The notes: generated from the sequence alone by a model not told the origin. A stretch of DNA of 64,000 nucleotides from Stenotrophomonas sp. ZAC14D1_NAIMI4_1 (GCF_003086775.1 NZ_CP026001.1:832407-896406); one strand, 5' to 3'. Counted from the stretch's first letter, positions 26,514 to 34,855 are shown. Made by a program: numbers and translations.

Positions 26514-27482
26514 CTAGCGGATGCCTTCAGCGTCGGCCGGGGTGAAGCGCGGCATCGCCGCAGCGGCGCCTTCCTTTTCGGTGGAACGGCCGGCGAACTG
26601 GTTGGCGAAACGCACGTGGCGGGCGAACGGCGCGTCCGGCACCTGGGCGATCGAGGCCGCCAGGGCGCCGTTGAAGGCATCACCGGCACCGGTGGTGTCG
26701 ATCGCCTGCACCTGTTCGGCACCCACGCGGTAGTACGGCTGGGTGTCGCCACGCAGGTTCTCGTCGGCGTGCGAAACGAACACGCCCACCGCACCCAGGG
26801 TGACCACCACGGTGCCGTTGCCGACCAGCTTGCGGCACAGCGCGTGCAGGCTGGCGCCGTCCAGCGCGGCCACGTCGTCGGCATCCACGCGCTCACCGAC
26901 ATGGCGGCCGAGCAGGGAGGCGAACTCGGTCTCGTTCGGGGTCAGCACATCGGCCAGCTTCAGCAGGCCGATGCTGGACGGCGCGTCGGCCGGGGCGGCG
27001 TTCAGCACGGTGGTGACACCGGCTTCGCGCGCTGCTGCCAGGGCCGCTTCAATCGTCTGCACCGGCGATTCCAGCTGCACCAGCACCACCTTGGCACCGG
27101 CCAGCAGGGCCTGCTGCTGCTCCAGGAACCCGGTGCTCAGCGCGGCGTTGGCGCCCGGGCCGATGACGATGGTGTTGCGGCCACGGGCATCGACGTAGAT
27201 GCCGGCGGTGCCGGTCGGCTCGCTGCTGGCCTCGGCGATCAGCGCGAAGCCGTCCTGCGCGGCCAGGTCACGCGCCGTCGCGCCACCGGCGTCATCGCCC
27301 AGCGCGCACACGAACGTCGTCTCGGCGCCGGCACGGCAGGCGGCCACGGCCTGGTTGAAGCCCTTGCCACCCGGGCCGGTGCTGTAGCGGCCGGCAATGG
27401 TCGCGCCCGGCGCCGGCAGCGCTTCGCACCGCCACACGTGATCGACATTGAAGGAACCGACGACAACGACACTGCTGCTCAT
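26514..27482 (-). CDS. rbsK: PfkB-family sugar kinase, ribokinase-like
   Basis: 322 residues from the ATG at 27482 (MSSSVVVVGSFNVD). The first PfkB signature is GPGGKGFNQAVAACRAG, with substrate residues in SFNVDH and the oxyanion/catalytic-base motif DTTGAGDAFNGAL. It phosphorylates ribose (or deoxyribose) at O5. The neighbouring nucleoside permease, 25 bases upstream on the same strand, suggests the sugar comes from nucleosides. The final residues ...RFTPADAEGIR differ from the remnant copy on the far side of the island (...RFTPADV). The present 3' end may therefore be a replacement carried by the island. Confidence 0.88.
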   Translation of the reverse strand: MSSSVVVVGSFNVDHVWRCEALPAPGATIAGRYSTGPGGKGFNQAVAACRAGAETTFVCALGDDAGGATARDLAAQDGFALIAEASSEPTGTAGIYVDARGRNTIVIGPGANAALSTGFLEQQQALLAGAKVVLVQLESPVQTIEAALAAAREAGVTTVLNAAPADAPSSIGLLKLADVLTPNETEFASLLGRHVGERVDADDVAALDGASLHALCRKLVGNGTVVVTLGAVGVFVSHADENLRGDTQPYYRVGAEQVQAIDTTGAGDAFNGALAASIAQVPDAPFARHVRFANQFAGRSTEKEGAAAAMPRFTPADAEGIR

Positions 27483-27507
27483 AGGGGATGTCTTCTCAAA
27501 CAAGGGT

Positions 27508-28806
27508 TCAACTGAAGTGCGTCAGCACGCCGGCGATGGTGGCCGTCATGAAGGTGGCAATGGTACCGCCCAGCACGGCGCGCAGGCCGAACTTGGCCAG
27601 GTCGTGGCGACGTTCCGGGGCCAGGCCACCGATGCCGCCGATCTGGATGGCGATCGAGCTGAAGTTGGCGAAGCCGCACAGGGCGTAGGTCGCGATCAGG
27701 CGGCCTTCGTCGGACAGCGACACGCCGGCGACCTGGCCGTTCACGATCTGCGACAGCTCGGTGTAGGCCACGAATTCGTTGATGACGACCTTCTGGCCGA
27801 TCAGCGAACCGACGGTGGTGGCATCGGCCCACGGGGTGCCGATGACCCAGGCGATCGGGGCCAGCACGTAGCCGAAGATGGTCGACAGGTTGGTCGGCTT
27901 GCCGATGGCGGCGGCCAGGCCGGTGACATCACCGATCCAGGTCAGCGGGGCGTTCAGCAGGGCGATCAGGGCGATGAAGGCCAGCAGCATCGCGCCGATG
28001 TTCAGCGCCAGCTTCAGGCCGTCACCGGCGCCGGCCGCAGCCGCGTCGATGATGTTGCTGGAGGTCTTCTCCACTTCCATCTTCACCGTGCCGCGGGTGA
28101 GCGGGGTGCCGGTTTCCGGGATCAGCAGCTTGGCCACGACCAGGGTGGCCGGGGCCGCCATGATGCTGGCAGCCAGCAGATGCTTGGCATAGAAGGCCTG
28201 CTGCACCGGGTCACCGCCGCCCAGCATGCCCACGTAGGCCGCCAGCACGCCGCCGGCGATGTGGGCCATGCCGCCGATCATCATGGTCAGCAGCTCGGAC
28301 TGGGTCATCCTGGCGATGTACGGGCGCACGGTCAGCGGCGCCTCGGTCTGGCCGATGAAGACGCTGGCGCAGACGCTGGTGGTTTCCGCACCCGACACGC
28401 GCATCACCTTGGTGATCGACCACGCCATCACGCGGACGATGCCCTGCATGACGTTCAGGTGGTACATCACGCCCATCAGCGCCGAGAAGAAGATGATGGT
28501 CGGCAGCACCTGGAAGGCGAAGATGAAGCCGTAGTTCTTGGTGTCCATCAACGAGCCGAAGATGAAGCCCGAGCCCTCGTTGACGAAGCTGAGGATCTTG
28601 ACGAAGCCCTTGCCCAGGGCATCGAACACGTCGCGCCCGCCGGGCACCAGGATCACCAGCGCCGCGAAGGCGATCTGCAGGGTGATGCCGGTGATGACCA
28701 GCTTCCAGTCCACCGCGCGCTTGTTATTGGAAAACAGCCAGGTGATGCCGATCAGCACCGCCAACCCGAAAAGGCCGAAGCCGATCCTGCCCAAACCTTC
28801 GACCAT
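27508..28806 (-). CDS. NupC-family concentrative nucleoside permease
   Basis: 432 residues from the ATG at 28806, with a GGGGGAG ribosome site a few bases ahead. It is an inner-membrane cation-coupled nucleoside transporter (CNT family). Three N-terminal helices are followed by the transport core with FIFAFQVLPTIIFFSALMG and the conserved substrate motifs IGQTEAPLTVRPYI and VINEFVAYTEL. It ends with GGLAPERRHDLAKFGLRAV, a signature close to the CNT end. Length and motifs are complete. It is upstream of rbsK by 25 bases, so the operon imports nucleosides and phosphorylates the freed sugar. Confidence 0.93.
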   Translation of the reverse strand: MVEGLGRIGFGLFGLAVLIGITWLFSNNKRAVDWKLVITGITLQIAFAALVILVPGGRDVFDALGKGFVKILSFVNEGSGFIFGSLMDTKNYGFIFAFQVLPTIIFFSALMGVMYHLNVMQGIVRVMAWSITKVMRVSGAETTSVCASVFIGQTEAPLTVRPYIARMTQSELLTMMIGGMAHIAGGVLAAYVGMLGGGDPVQQAFYAKHLLAASIMAAPATLVVAKLLIPETGTPLTRGTVKMEVEKTSSNIIDAAAAGAGDGLKLALNIGAMLLAFIALIALLNAPLTWIGDVTGLAAAIGKPTNLSTIFGYVLAPIAWVIGTPWADATTVGSLIGQKVVINEFVAYTELSQIVNGQVAGVSLSDEGRLIATYALCGFANFSSIAIQIGGIGGLAPERRHDLAKFGLRAVLGGTIATFMTATIAGVLTHFS

Positions 28807-28997
28807 GAGAGCTCCCCCCGGGGGCGCGCGAAAAACGGGAAGCCTAGTGCAGGGCCGGGGCTGGGGCAAGGAAAAGCAGCGTGCGCGAGCCCATCGGCAG
28901 CGAACAAGCCAGCAACGGCAAGGGGTTGCCGCCGCCGGGGCCGGGTAGAATGGGGTTCGATCCCGGCCCGTATGCGGGCCTGCAACAGGAGAATCGC

Positions 28998-29969
28998 ATG
29001 CTCTATCGTCGCCTCGGCTCTACCGGCCTGCCGGTGTCCGCCCTGTCCTTCGGCGCCTGGGTGACCTTCGGCGACCAGGTGCCGCGTGACGAGGCCCGCA
29101 ACCTGATCGCTGCCGCCTGGGATCACGGCATCAACTTCTTCGACAACGCCGAGGGCTATGCCAACGGCCGCGCCGAGCAGGTGATGGGCGATGTGATTGC
29201 CGACCTGCGCCTGCCGCGCGACGGCTACTGCGTGTCCAGCAAGGTGTTCTTCGGCAGCGCCAAGGACCCGCGCCCGACCCAGCGCGGCCTGTCGCGCAAG
29301 CATGTGACCGACGCCTGCCATGCCGCGCTCAAGCGCCTGCGCGTGGACTATCTGGACCTTTATTACTGCCACCGCCCGGATCCGGACGCGCCGATCGCCG
29401 AGACCGTGCATGCCATGGACACCCTGGTCCGGCAGGGCAAGGTGCTGTACTGGGGCACCTCCGAGTGGTCGGCCACGCAGATCGAGGAAGCGGTGGACAT
29501 CGCCGCCCGCCACAACTGGCAGGCACCGTCGATGGAACAGCCGCAGTACAACCTGCTGCACCGCGAGCGGGTGGAAGTGGAATACGCCCCGCTGTACGCC
29601 AGCGCCGGGCTGGGCACCACCATCTTCTCGCCGCTGGCCTCGGGCCTGCTCAGTGGCAAGTATGACCAGGGCATTCCGGCCGACGCACGGCTTGGCCGCG
29701 AGGGCATGGGTTGGCTGCAGGACCTGGTGCTGGGCCAGAACGCAGCCGTGCGCCTGGCCCAGGTGCGCCGCTTCAGCGAAGTCGCCGCCGAGCTGGGCCA
29801 TGCCCCGGCCAGCCTCGCCATCGCCTGGTGCCTGCGTAATCCCAATGTCTCCAGCGTGATCCTTGGCGCCAGCCGGGTCAGCCAGCTGCTGCAGAACCTG
29901 CAGGCGCTGGACGTGCTGCAGCAGGTGGACGATGCCGGCTGGGCGCGGGTGGAAGCGGTCTTCGCCTGA
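28998..29969 (+). CDS. aldo-keto reductase, Kv-beta/YghZ type
   Basis: 323 residues from the ATG at 28998 with AACAGGAG upstream. It is an NADPH-dependent TIM-barrel oxidoreductase. The catalytic tetrad is visible as Asp in FFDNAEGYANGR (with the Tyr), Lys in CVSSKVFFG and His in LYYCHRPDPD. The NADP-binding end has NVSSVILGASRVSQL. The sequence matches the potassium-channel beta-subunit/AKR12-14 branch rather than sugar reductases. The aldehyde or ketone substrate is unknown. It is divergent from the nupC-like operon, with about 190 bases between. Confidence 0.9.
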   Translation: MLYRRLGSTGLPVSALSFGAWVTFGDQVPRDEARNLIAAAWDHGINFFDNAEGYANGRAEQVMGDVIADLRLPRDGYCVSSKVFFGSAKDPRPTQRGLSRKHVTDACHAALKRLRVDYLDLYYCHRPDPDAPIAETVHAMDTLVRQGKVLYWGTSEWSATQIEEAVDIAARHNWQAPSMEQPQYNLLHRERVEVEYAPLYASAGLGTTIFSPLASGLLSGKYDQGIPADARLGREGMGWLQDLVLGQNAAVRLAQVRRFSEVAAELGHAPASLAIAWCLRNPNVSSVILGASRVSQLLQNLQALDVLQQVDDAGWARVEAVFA

Positions 29970-30006
29970 CCACCACGGCGCGCGGATCGGTCCGTCGATC
30001 CGCGCC

Positions 30007-30063
30007 TTCCATTGATGAGATCTATCGAAATCGTGAATTCGATCATAAATCCCATCAATGGAA
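30007..30063. repeat. nested inverted repeats upstream of heme operon
   Basis: Perfect 11-base arms TTCCATTGATG (30007-30017) and CATCAATGGAA (30053-30063). Inside them are a second pair, ATCGAA (30024-30029) and TTCGAT (30038-30043). The stretch is markedly AT-rich for this genome and lies just before the Fur-type promoter. It could be the terminator of the aldo-keto reductase gene, or a site for a second regulator. Confidence 0.7.
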
Positions 30064-30076
30064 GTGAGAATGGTTG

Positions 30077-30106
30077 TTGATTGTCAACTGAGAATCATTA
30101 TCATCT
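30077..30106 (+). promoter_or_regulatory. Fur-regulated promoter of the heme operon
   Basis: -35-like TTGATT (30077-30082), 16-base spacer, -10-like TATCAT (30099-30104). The stretch 30084-30102 matches the 19-base Fur consensus at 14 positions, with GAGAATCATTATC as its right half, and covers the spacer and -10. Iron-bound Fur should shut off the operon, as is usual for hemP-receptor units. Confidence 0.82.
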
Positions 30107-30130
30107 AACTCGTCCCTCGCACGAGTCCAG

Positions 30131-30331
30131 ATGCTCATGAATGCTCAACCTGTACTGCTGCGCCCCGAAACGCTGACCCTGCGCGACCGCCCGGTGCGTG
30201 TCGTTCCGCCGGAAGAAGTGATCGACAGCGAAGCCCTGCTGAAGGGCCGCCGCGAAATCCTGATCCAGCACGGCGACCGTTTCTACCGGCTGCGCCACAC
30301 CAGCAACGACAAGCTGATCCTGACCAAGTAA
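30131..30331 (+). CDS. hemP: hemin uptake protein HemP
   Basis: 66 residues (62-66 depending on which Met is used; a second in-frame ATG lies at 30137). It matches the HemP family by the conserved C-terminal half, KGRREILIQHGDRFYRLRHT followed by SNDKLILTK. Members are small cytosolic proteins encoded directly ahead of TonB-dependent heme receptors, and in some bacteria (HmuP) they act as activators of the receptor gene with heme. It is located 25 bases after the Fur-type promoter, first gene of the operon. Confidence 0.93.
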   Translation: MLMNAQPVLLRPETLTLRDRPVRVVPPEEVIDSEALLKGRREILIQHGDRFYRLRHTSNDKLILTK

Positions 30332-30359
30332 CGCGGTCTGGTCGCCCGCCTCCCTCCCT

Positions 30360-30380
30360 CCTGCCGGCAGCGCCGGCAGG
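30360..30380. terminator. hairpin between hemP and receptor gene
   Basis: 9-bp perfect stem CCTGCCGGC / GCCGGCAGG with a 3-base loop and no T-run. It could stabilise the short hemP transcript or partly stop transcription before the receptor gene. Evidence is limited to the fold. Confidence 0.5.
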
Positions 30381-30480
30381 GTGGGCGACCCGTCCGCTCC
30401 CGCTCTCTCCCCCTCGGCTGTCCGTGCACGCCTGGCGTGCCGGTGGCCGGGGGCTCCCCCTGCCTGATCGATCACCGCCG

Positions 30481-32667
30481 ATGACCCGCCCGACTGCCCT
30501 GTCCGTTGCCCTGTGGATGGCCTTGCCGCTGTCCGCCCATGCTGCTGCCGATGCCGCGCCCGAAGCGCGCGAATTTGATCGGGTGCAGGTCACCGCCACC
30601 CGCACCGAACGTGCGGTCAGCGACGTGGCCGCCACCGTCGATGTGATCGACCGCGAGCAGATGGACCGGCAGCTGGTGCACGACATCAAGGACCTGATCC
30701 GCTACGAACCCGGTCTGTCGGCCGGCCGCAGCGCCACCCGCTTCGGCCTGGGCAGCATCCGCATCCGTGGCCTGGACGGCAACCGCGTGCGCATCCAGAC
30801 CGATGGCATCGCCATGCCGACCAGCTTCAACATCGGCTCGTTCTCCAACGCCAACCGCAACTTCACCGATCTGGACACGCTCAAGCGCGTGGAGATCGTG
30901 CGCGGGCCGGCCAGTTCCCTGTACGGCTCGGATGCCCTCGGCGGCGTGGTGGCCTTCGTCACCAAAGACCCGGCCGACTACCTGAAGGACGGCAAGGGCA
31001 GCTACGCCGGCCTGAAGTTCGGCTATGACGGCGAGTGGAAGGGCCTGCTGGGCGGCGTCACCGGTGCCTGGGGCGGCGAACACTGGAGCGGCATGGTCAA
31101 CATCAACCATCGCCAGGGCCAGGAAACCGGCAACCAGGGTGACATCCGCAGCCTCGACAACACCCGCACCGCCGCCAACCCGCAGGATCGCGACGGTCGC
31201 AGCGGCCTGGCCAAGCTGGTGTATGCGCCCAGCGAAGACCAGCGTTTCCGGCTGACCGTGGAAGGCAACGAAGACAACACCGATACCAACGTGTTTTCTT
31301 CCATCGACCACACCACCACGACCAGCATGAAGGCGCGCGACACGCAGAACCGCACGCGGGTGTCCTTCGCCCATGAAATGGATGCGCTGGACAAGGGCTT
31401 CGCCGACAGCCTGCATTGGCAGCTGTACACCCAGCACAGCGAAACCACCCAGATCACCGATGAAGGCCGCGCCAACCGCAGCCGCCGTCATCGCGAGTTC
31501 AACTTCGACCAGCGTGCGTGGGGCCTGCAGGCGCAGTTCAACAAGGCGTTCAGCACCGGCAGCGTCGAACACGCGCTGACCTACGGCTTGGACGGCGCGC
31601 GCACCGACATCCGCCAGAAGCGCGACGGTTACCAGATGCTGGCCAACGGCCAGGTCACCAGCACGCTGCTGCCGGATGTATTCCCGGTACGCGATTTCCC
31701 GATCAGCAAGACCACCGAGCTGGGCCTGTACGCGCAGGATGAAATGCGCCTGGCCGACGGCAGGCTCTCGCTGGTGCCCGGCGTGCGCGTGGACCGCTAC
31801 GAACTGAAGCCGGAAGTGGACAGCATCTTCGCCGAAGACAATCCCGGCGTACCCGTGTCCAAGCTGAGCAAGACCAGCGTGTCGCCGAAGTTCGGCCTGG
31901 TCTACCGCTTCACCGATGCGTGGTCGCTGTTTGCCGGCTATTCGCGCGGCTTCCGCTCGCCGCCGTACAACGACGTCAATCTCGGCTTCACCAACTTCGC
32001 CTTCGGCTACACCGCCATTCCCAACCCGGACCTCAAGCCGGAAACCAGTGATGGCGTGGAGCTGGGCCTGCGGTTCGTCGCGCCGGTGGCGTATGTCAGC
32101 CTCAGCGGCTACTACAACGACTACAAGGATTTCATCGAGTCGCAGTCGCTGGTCGGCACCAACGACCAGGGCCTGATGGTGTTCCAGTCGCGCAACATCG
32201 CCGACGCGCGCATCTACGGTGCCGAACTGAAGGCCGGCGTGGATTTCGGCCAGGTCAGCCCGGCGCTGCAGGGCTGGGCACTGCGCAGTGCAGTGGCCTG
32301 GTCGCGCGGTGACAACAAGACCGAAGACACGCCGCTGGATTCCATCGACCCGCTGCGCGGCACCGTCGGCCTGATGTACGACACCGACACCTGGGGCGTC
32401 GAACTGGCCGGCACCTTCGTCAAGCGCAAGGACCGCGTTGCAACCGCGACCGCCTACCGCCCGGCCGGCTACGGCGTGGCTGACCTGATGGCGCACTGGA
32501 ACTTCGCGCCGGGTGCCACCGTCAACGTCGGTGTGTTCAACCTGGGTGACAAACGCTACATCGACTGGTCCAACGTGGGTTCGACCCTGTCGGCCAGCAG
32601 CACCGTCCTGGACCGCTATACCAGCCCCGGCCGCACCCTGTCGGCCAGCCTTGCCGTTTCCTGGTGA
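30481..32667 (+). CDS. TonB-dependent heme/hemoglobin receptor
   Basis: 728 residues from the ATG at 30481. The signal peptide (TALSVALWMALPLSAHA) is followed by the TonB box region FDRVQVTAT and the plug domain (about 50-170) with SIRIRGLDGNRVRIQTDG and RVEIVRGPASSLYGSDALGG. A 22-strand barrel follows, with GYSRGFRSPPYNDVN and FRAP/NPDL-like PNPDLKPETSDGVELG. It ends with an aromatic residue (SLAVSW), as outer-membrane barrels do. It belongs to the TonB-hemoglobin/transferrin/lactoferrin receptor family (HmuR/PhuR type). Fur-type control through hemP is expected. The stop overlaps a possible GTG start of the next gene. Confidence 0.93.
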   Translation: MTRPTALSVALWMALPLSAHAAADAAPEAREFDRVQVTATRTERAVSDVAATVDVIDREQMDRQLVHDIKDLIRYEPGLSAGRSATRFGLGSIRIRGLDGNRVRIQTDGIAMPTSFNIGSFSNANRNFTDLDTLKRVEIVRGPASSLYGSDALGGVVAFVTKDPADYLKDGKGSYAGLKFGYDGEWKGLLGGVTGAWGGEHWSGMVNINHRQGQETGNQGDIRSLDNTRTAANPQDRDGRSGLAKLVYAPSEDQRFRLTVEGNEDNTDTNVFSSIDHTTTTSMKARDTQNRTRVSFAHEMDALDKGFADSLHWQLYTQHSETTQITDEGRANRSRRHREFNFDQRAWGLQAQFNKAFSTGSVEHALTYGLDGARTDIRQKRDGYQMLANGQVTSTLLPDVFPVRDFPISKTTELGLYAQDEMRLADGRLSLVPGVRVDRYELKPEVDSIFAEDNPGVPVSKLSKTSVSPKFGLVYRFTDAWSLFAGYSRGFRSPPYNDVNLGFTNFAFGYTAIPNPDLKPETSDGVELGLRFVAPVAYVSLSGYYNDYKDFIESQSLVGTNDQGLMVFQSRNIADARIYGAELKAGVDFGQVSPALQGWALRSAVAWSRGDNKTEDTPLDSIDPLRGTVGLMYDTDTWGVELAGTFVKRKDRVATATAYRPAGYGVADLMAHWNFAPGATVNVGVFNLGDKRYIDWSNVGSTLSASSTVLDRYTSPGRTLSASLAVSW

Positions 32668-32672
32668 ATCCC

Positions 32673-33275
32673 ATGAGCCGAGCCCTGTCTGCACGTCGCC
32701 TGTCGTCCTTCCTGCCGCACCACGCGCTGCAGGCCTGGCCCACGCCGGCGCAGCTGGCCGCGCTGGGCACCGTGCTGTGCCTGTACCACGCTGACAGCAG
32801 CGAACTGGGCGGTTGGCGCCAGGCCGTTTCGGTGCACGCCTGCCAGGGCGTGGACAGTGAAGGGGTGCGCGAAAGCCTGTGTTTCCTCGACGGCCGCGGC
32901 CGCTGCGTGTGGCGGCTGTACCTGCTGCCGGACAGCGATTTCCTGGCGTGGGACCGGCTGGTGGCGTCGCTGCCGCCGGGCCCGGAACATGATGCCGAAG
33001 GCAGCGTCGGCGAGCGCCTGTGGCGGCGCCTGGCCGGCCACCTCGGGGGCCAGCGTTGGCGCCTGTGCGCGCTGCGCCTGCATGCCGCCGACGAAGGCCG
33101 CACCCTGGCCGCCAGCCTGTCCACGCTGTCCTCGCTGGGCGCCGCGACGGCGCGCCGCATCGCGCGGCTGGAAGGTGCCGAGGGCGAGCTGTCCATCGAT
33201 GACTGCTGCTGCGCCGATGCCGCGCGCAGGCCCGCAGCCCGCATTCCGGGCGAGCTGCCGCTGGTGCGCCTGTAA
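32673..33275 (+). CDS. heme-operon accessory protein, unassigned
   Basis: 200 residues from the ATG at 32673. A GTG at 32664 overlapping the receptor stop is equally possible and adds three residues. It is soluble, with no signal peptide. The layout (FLPHHALQAWPTPAQLAALG then VLCLYHADSSELGGWRQAV) recalls proteins annotated as hemin transport or degrading factors in Xanthomonadaceae, but the HmuS/ChuS heme-ligand His pattern could not be confirmed. A Cys-rich triplet, DDCCCADAA, near the C-terminus is unusual. The position inside the Fur-regulated heme operon suggests cytosolic heme handling. Confidence 0.72.
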   Translation: MSRALSARRLSSFLPHHALQAWPTPAQLAALGTVLCLYHADSSELGGWRQAVSVHACQGVDSEGVRESLCFLDGRGRCVWRLYLLPDSDFLAWDRLVASLPPGPEHDAEGSVGERLWRRLAGHLGGQRWRLCALRLHAADEGRTLAASLSTLSSLGAATARRIARLEGAEGELSIDDCCCADAARRPAARIPGELPLVRL

Positions 33276-33346
33276 CCCGAACCTGAAGGATCGAATGCGG
33301 CCATGGATGGCCACCCCTCGAACGTGACACCCCGAAGGAATTCCAG

Positions 33347-34273
33347 ATGAAGTTGCAGACAGCCAGCGTGATGGTGCTGATCGCCGCAAGCGGTGCAGCC
33401 AGCGCGCAGCCCTCCGATATCGCCCGTGACCACGCCAGCATCCTGGCCATGCAGGGCGAGTACACCGTGGATTTCGCCTTCGACGAAACCGTGCTGCTGA
33501 AGCCGGGCTACGAGCGTGCGCCAGCCATGCGCAGTGCCGGCAACGAAGTGGTGATCGTGGTTGAAGACAGCCCGCGCCGCGTTGTCCTGCAGCACCTGCT
33601 GGTGGACGCCAAGAGCGGCCACGTGACCAAGCACTGGCGCCAGGACTGGGTGTATGAAGCCCCCAACCGGTTCGAGTTCAGCGCCGACCAGACCTGGCAG
33701 GTGCGCACGATCGCAGCGGCCACCAACACGGGCGCCTGGACCCAGTGCGTCTACGAAGTGAGCGATGCCCCGCGCTACTGCGGCACCGGCACCTGGACCT
33801 ACGACAACAACGTGCCGACCTGGACCAGCGACATCAGCTGGCGCCCCCTGCCGCGCCGCGAATACACCAAGCGCAGCGACTACAACGCGCTGGCCGTGGT
33901 CAACCGCCACACGCTCACGCCGAACGGCTGGACCCACGAGCAGTTCAACACCAAGGTGCAGCGCAACGCCGACGGCAGCCAGGTGGAGATCGCCCGCGAG
34001 TTCGGCTTCAACGACTACATCAAGACCACCGAGGTCGACTTCACCCCGGCGCGCGACTACTGGAAGGCGACGGCCGGCTACTGGGCCAAGGTGCGCCAGC
34101 GCTGGGACGGCTTCCTGACCCAGGCCCCGGGCGTACACCTGAAGACCAAGCTGGATGGCATGGCGATGATCATCCCGCTGTTCACCCAGGCCGACGACAT
34201 CCAGTCGGGCAAGAAGGTGAAGGACAAGCAGATCGACGAAGTGTTCGCCAAGTACGTGGAAAAGGCCCAGTAA
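33347..34273 (+). CDS. exported DUF6607-family protein of heme operon
   Basis: 308 residues from the ATG at 33347 (GAAGGAATTCC upstream). It has a signal peptide, MKLQTASVMVLIAASGAASA, with cleavage before QPSD. The mature protein is rich in Trp and aromatic strands (HWRQDWVYEAPNRFEF, CGTGTWTYDNNVPTWTSD, WRPLPRREYTKRSDY). It matches the DUF6607 family, which is often encoded with heme receptors. A periplasmic or outer-membrane role in heme handling is likely. The mechanism is unknown. It is the last gene of the operon, followed by a tandem repeat array. Confidence 0.78.
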   Translation: MKLQTASVMVLIAASGAASAQPSDIARDHASILAMQGEYTVDFAFDETVLLKPGYERAPAMRSAGNEVVIVVEDSPRRVVLQHLLVDAKSGHVTKHWRQDWVYEAPNRFEFSADQTWQVRTIAAATNTGAWTQCVYEVSDAPRYCGTGTWTYDNNVPTWTSDISWRPLPRREYTKRSDYNALAVVNRHTLTPNGWTHEQFNTKVQRNADGSQVEIAREFGFNDYIKTTEVDFTPARDYWKATAGYWAKVRQRWDGFLTQAPGVHLKTKLDGMAMIIPLFTQADDIQSGKKVKDKQIDEVFAKYVEKAQ

Positions 34274-34325
34274 CGTCGGGCCGCAACCGCATCCACGCAG
34301 GGCGTGTATCTACCGGCGGATCGCC

Positions 34326-34499
34326 AGTAGATCCACGCCACGCGTGGATGCCGTCATCCGTCAGTAGATCCACGCCATGCGTGGATGCCGTCATCCGCCA
34401 GTAGATCCACGCCATGCGTGGATGCCGTCATCCGTCAGTAGATCCACGCCATGCGTGGATGCCGTCATCCGCCAGTAGATCCACGCCATGCGTGGATGC
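34326..34499. repeat. five-copy 37-base tandem array of GTAGATCC repeats
   Basis: Five copies of AGTAGATCCACGCCATGCG... begin at 34326, 34363, 34400, 34437 and 34474, exactly 37 bases apart. The spacer CCGTCATCCG(T/C)C alternates T, C, T, C, so the real duplicated unit was probably 74 bases. The first copy has one change in the palindrome. A diverged inverted copy lies at about 34289-34313. The last copy ends 2 bases before the stop codon of the convergent gene. Confidence 0.93.
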
Positions 34500-34501
34500 G
34501 C

Positions 34502-34855
34502 TTATTCCTTGAACATCAGGAACGCCGCCAGCACGATCAGCCCGAACGCGGCGTAGTGGTTCCACTTCAACGGCTGGCCCAGGTAGAACGCGGAGAACAC
34601 CGCGAACACCACCAGGGTGATCACTTCCTGCATGCCTTTCAGCTGCGGCGCCGAATACACCGCGCTGCCCAGCCGGTTGCCCGGCACCTGCAGGCAGTAC
34701 TCGAAGAAGGCGATGCCCCAGCTGACCATGATGACCATCATCAGCGGCGCGCTCTTGTACTTCAGGTGGCCGTACCAGGCGAAGGTCATGAAGATGTTGC
34801 TGCCGAGCAGCAGCAACACCGGGTACAGGTAAGCGGCGAACGACGTGCCGGGCAT
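34502..34855 (-). CDS. DUF486 (DMT-superfamily) small membrane protein
   Basis: 117 residues from the ATG at 34855 (MPGTSFAAYLYPVLLLLG). It has four membrane helices with the family block NIFMTFAWYGHLKYK, the conserved VSWGIAFFEYCLQVPGNRLG, and YSAPQLKGMQEVITLVVF. DUF486 proteins are small relatives of the drug/metabolite transporter superfamily; no substrate is known. A repeat array ends just before its stop codon, so its 3' mRNA end will carry that hairpin. Confidence 0.88.
   Translation of the reverse strand: MPGTSFAAYLYPVLLLLGSNIFMTFAWYGHLKYKSAPLMMVIMVSWGIAFFEYCLQVPGNRLGSAVYSAPQLKGMQEVITLVVFAVFSAFYLGQPLKWNHYAAFGLIVLAAFLMFKE

Noticed and set aside
34326..34499. CRISPR-like array of five 37-base-spaced repeats
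   Set aside because: The spacers are nearly identical to each other, the repeat is a known-type palindrome found singly elsewhere in the window, and there are no cas genes.
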